In this document: positions 40,258 through 42,293 of the stretch, in pieces
How positions within the stretch are numbered: the first letter of the stretch is position 1
How the letters are laid out: each line of letters begins with the position of its first letter
Source: Actinomycetota bacterium
GTDB lineage: Bacteria; Actinomycetota; Actinomycetes; S36-B12
Reading direction: 5' to 3'
Length of the DNA stretch: 42,293 bases
Assembly (NCBI GenBank): GCA_016870515.1
Contig: VGBL01000017.1
Coordinates: 1-42,293, forward strand
Notes under the pieces: generated by a model
The model's input: the letters and a program-made list of their open reading frames with translations, nothing else
Told to the model about the DNA's origin: nothing
Database searches by the model: none
Position numbers and translations under genes: made by a program

Positions 40258-41088
40258 TCAGCCGCCGGTCGCCCAGGTGAGCGCGGCCGAGAACACGAAG
40301 CCGCCGGTGCCGACGATACCGGCCCAGCCCTTCACGCTGCGTACGGCGATCGGGATCATTTCGTTGATGACCACCACGAGCAGCGCCCCGGCCGCAACGG
40401 ACTGGATGATCGCCTGGGTGGCATCCGAGGCGTTGGCCAGCAGCGTGTAGCCGATCGCCGCGAAGACCGCCCCGATGACGACGACTGCGGAGAACCTCAG
40501 CAGGATTGAGGCCATTGCGATGCCGCCGGCCAGGAGGGCCGCGGAGATGCCGATGGCCTCGGGCACGGCGGAGATGAAGATCGAGCCTACGAGGGCCGCG
40601 GAGATGCCCGCGGTTGCGGTGTGCAAAGTCAGGCCCACGGCAATGGACTCGGGCACCCCGTCGATGACCATGCCGATCGTGAGGTTGCGCGCCTCCTTCT
40701 TGGAGGCCCCGTGCCCCTCTCCCTCACCATGACTGACCGCACCCCCGGATGCGGTTGCAGCCGCTTCGACTGCCGCGATTTCGCTCGACACGATCCCCTC
40801 GACATCGAGCGACTTCTCACCATCCCCCTTGCGTTCGAGGAGGGCGACGATGCCGAAGTACAGCAGGGCGCCGATGCTCACGCCAATGGCCGTGGGTCCT
40901 GCCCCGGCCTCGTCATAGGACACCGCCACGAGGTCGATAGCCACCGCCGAGATGACAGCGCCCGCGCCGAACGCCATCAGGACGCCCACGACGAAAGGCT
41001 TCTTCAGGCTTGGGAACTTCCACGCAAGGAGCGCGCCCACGATGAGCGCGGACTGGGCGATGGCACCGAAAATGGCTGCCTCAAGCAT
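40258..41088 (-). CDS. ZIP-family-like metal transporter
   Basis: The 276-residue integral membrane protein has about eight hydrophobic segments. It is split by a charged loop (about 85-135) holding the His-containing SHGEGEGHGASKK, as in the variable loop of ZIP transporters. The following segment has IDGVPESIAVGLTL and the next SAVPEAIGISAALL, which resemble the metal-coordinating H/D-x-x-P-E helices of ZIP proteins. The ion is unknown. It lies ten bases after pyk and about 110 bases before pyrR, with no evident functional link to either. No strong ribosome-binding site precedes ATG 41088. Confidence 0.8.
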   Translation of the reverse strand: MLEAAIFGAIAQSALIVGALLAWKFPSLKKPFVVGVLMAFGAGAVISAVAIDLVAVSYDEAGAGPTAIGVSIGALLYFGIVALLERKGDGEKSLDVEGIVSSEIAAVEAAATASGGAVSHGEGEGHGASKKEARNLTIGMVIDGVPESIAVGLTLHTATAGISAALVGSIFISAVPEAIGISAALLAGGIAMASILLRFSAVVVIGAVFAAIGYTLLANASDATQAIIQSVAAGALLVVVINEMIPIAVRSVKGWAGIVGTGGFVFSAALTWATGG

Positions 41089-41098
41089 GGAGTGAAAC

Positions 41099-42293
41099 CT
41101 ACACTCCGCCGCCCTTGCCCCCGCTGCCGATCAGGTGAACACGCATGCCGTTGGTCGTGCCGGGGATCCCGGGGGGAACCCCGGCCACGATCACCACGCG
41201 ATCGCCGTAGGTGACGCGCCCGATCTCCAGAAGCGCTCTATCGACCTGGACGACCATGTCGTCGGTGTGCATCACCTTGGGCACCAAGAAGGTCTCGACT
41301 CCCCAGACGAGCGCGAGCTGGCTGCGCACGCGGGGATTCGGGGTGAAGGCCAGGATCGGAGCCGGAGTGCGCCACCGGGCAATGAGTCGGGCCGATGAGC
41401 CGGTCTCGGTGAAGGGTATGAGGCTCGCCGCCGACACGGCTCGCGCCACGTCGACAGCGCCCTTGGTCAGCGCCTTCGCTGTCGAGGCCGGCGCATCAGG
41501 GGGCAGTGGCGCGAGGCGCTCGAGGCCGTTCTCCTCGACGTGCTGGATGATGCGGCTCATCGTGCGCACCACGTGACAGGGGTGCTCCCCGACGCTGGTC
41601 TCGCCTGACAGCATGACCGCGTCGGCACCGTCGAGGACCGCATTGGCGACGTCGCTGGCCTCGGCTCGCGTGGGACGCGTGGCCGTGATCATGGAGTCAA
41701 GCATCTGCGTGGCCACGATGACCGGCTTGGCGGCCACCCGGCACAGTTCGATGGCTCGCTTCTGCACGAGCGGGACGGCCTCAAGGGGCAACTCGACGCC
41801 CAGGTCTCCTCGGGCCACCATGACGCCATCGAACGCCGCGACGACATCCGCAAGGTTGTCGACCGCCTGGGGCTTCTCGACCTTGGCCAGCACGGGTATG
41901 CGTACGCCCTCTTCGTCCATGATCCGATGCACGTCGGTGATGTCCTCCGCCGTGCGGACGAATGACAGGGCGACGAGGTCGACGCCCATGCGCAGGCCCC
42001 AGCGCAGGTCGTCGACGTCCTTTTCGGACATGGCGGGGACACTGACCGCGACACCCGGGAGGTTGATGCCCTTGTTGTCGGATACCCGTCCGCCCTCGAT
42101 CACCGTCGTGACGACGCGCCGTCCATCGACCGCGGTGACCTCGAGGGCAACGCGGCCATCATCGATGAGCACGGTGTCGCCAGCCTGCACGTCGCCGGGT
42201 AGTCCGGCGTAGGTCGTGGATGCCATGGCGGCATCTCCGGGGACATCTTCGGTCGTGATCGTGAAGGTCTGGCCGACCGTGAGCAGCACGGGA
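41099..42293 (-). CDS. pyk: Pyruvate kinase, C-terminal part (cut by window edge)
   Basis: Pyruvate kinase makes pyruvate and ATP from phosphoenolpyruvate. About 398 residues are visible; the N-terminal 75 or so, including the usual RRAKIVCTLGP-like opening, lie beyond base 42293. Seen in order are the end of the B domain, SEKDVDDLRWGLRMGVDLVA, the catalytic lysine in VLAKVEKPQA, metal-binding MVARGDLGVELPLEAV, and the signature ATQMLDSMITATRPTRAEAS with DAVMLSGETSVGEHP. The C-terminal allosteric domain ends RVHLIGSGGKGGGV. Sequence before the first visible Met is still in frame, so no start lies in the window. Confidence 0.96.
   Translation of the reverse strand, partial: PVLLTVGQTFTITTEDVPGDAAMASTTYAGLPGDVQAGDTVLIDDGRVALEVTAVDGRRVVTTVIEGGRVSDNKGINLPGVAVSVPAMSEKDVDDLRWGLRMGVDLVALSFVRTAEDITDVHRIMDEEGVRIPVLAKVEKPQAVDNLADVVAAFDGVMVARGDLGVELPLEAVPLVQKRAIELCRVAAKPVIVATQMLDSMITATRPTRAEASDVANAVLDGADAVMLSGETSVGEHPCHVVRTMSRIIQHVEENGLERLAPLPPDAPASTAKALTKGAVDVARAVSAASLIPFTETGSSARLIARWRTPAPILAFTPNPRVRSQLALVWGVETFLVPKVMHTDDMVVQVDRALLEIGRVTYGDRVVIVAGVPPGIPGTTNGMRVHLIGSGGKGGGV

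Overview
This is a high-GC, densely packed chromosomal segment of an actinobacterium (Actinomycetota, probably class Actinomycetes). The evidence is the gene order pyrR-pyrB-pyrC-x-carA-carB-pyrD-pyrF-mihF-gmk-rpoZ-coaBC-metK-priA, then fmt-rsmB-rpe-rib-hisE-hisG, infC-rpmI-rplT, pheS-pheT and argC-J-B-D-R-H, together with a mycobacterial-type integration host factor, a helicase-dead PriA, a SAM-IV-type riboswitch before metK and a PyrR-binding hairpin before pyrR. Genus or family cannot be fixed from the window. All recognised genes lie on the minus strand except one small broken plus-strand gene, so transcription runs from high to low coordinates.

Right to left: 42293-41099 is the end of pyruvate kinase, and 41088-40258 a ZIP-like metal transporter. 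40149-29893 is the whole UMP pathway (pyrR, pyrB, pyrC, a broken linker gene, carA, carB, an NAD-linked pyrK/pyrD pair, pyrF), which runs by overlap into mihF, gmk, rpoZ and coaBC. metK (27264-26068) has its own riboswitch leader. A small frameshifted plus-strand gene (25833-26071) converges on metK. Then come priA, def, fmt, rsmB, rpe and the riboflavin genes ribD-ribE-ribBA-ribH, followed by hisE-hisG and an SseB-like gene.

15304-13030 is the IF3-L35-L20 operon plus a SpoU methyltransferase, with a long structured leader and an AUC start codon for infC. At 12753-9102 a module of a putative Fe(II)/2-oxoglutarate oxygenase, cysD and a cysN-cysC fusion (sulfate to PAPS) sits where pheS is normally expected to follow the methyltransferase gene. 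pheS-pheT follow with no gap. The left end is the arginine cluster argC-J-B-D-R-H, with argH cut by the window edge and no argF or argG inside. A candidate leaderless promoter with an ArgR-like operator precedes argC.

Most genes are housekeeping. About twenty junctions overlap by 1-4 bases, which implies extensive translational coupling. I see no mobile element, CRISPR array, defence island, tRNA or rRNA gene. The points most worth a second look are the sulfate-activation/oxygenase insertion, the infC leader, the two broken small genes, and the cis-regulatory elements before pyrR, metK and argC.
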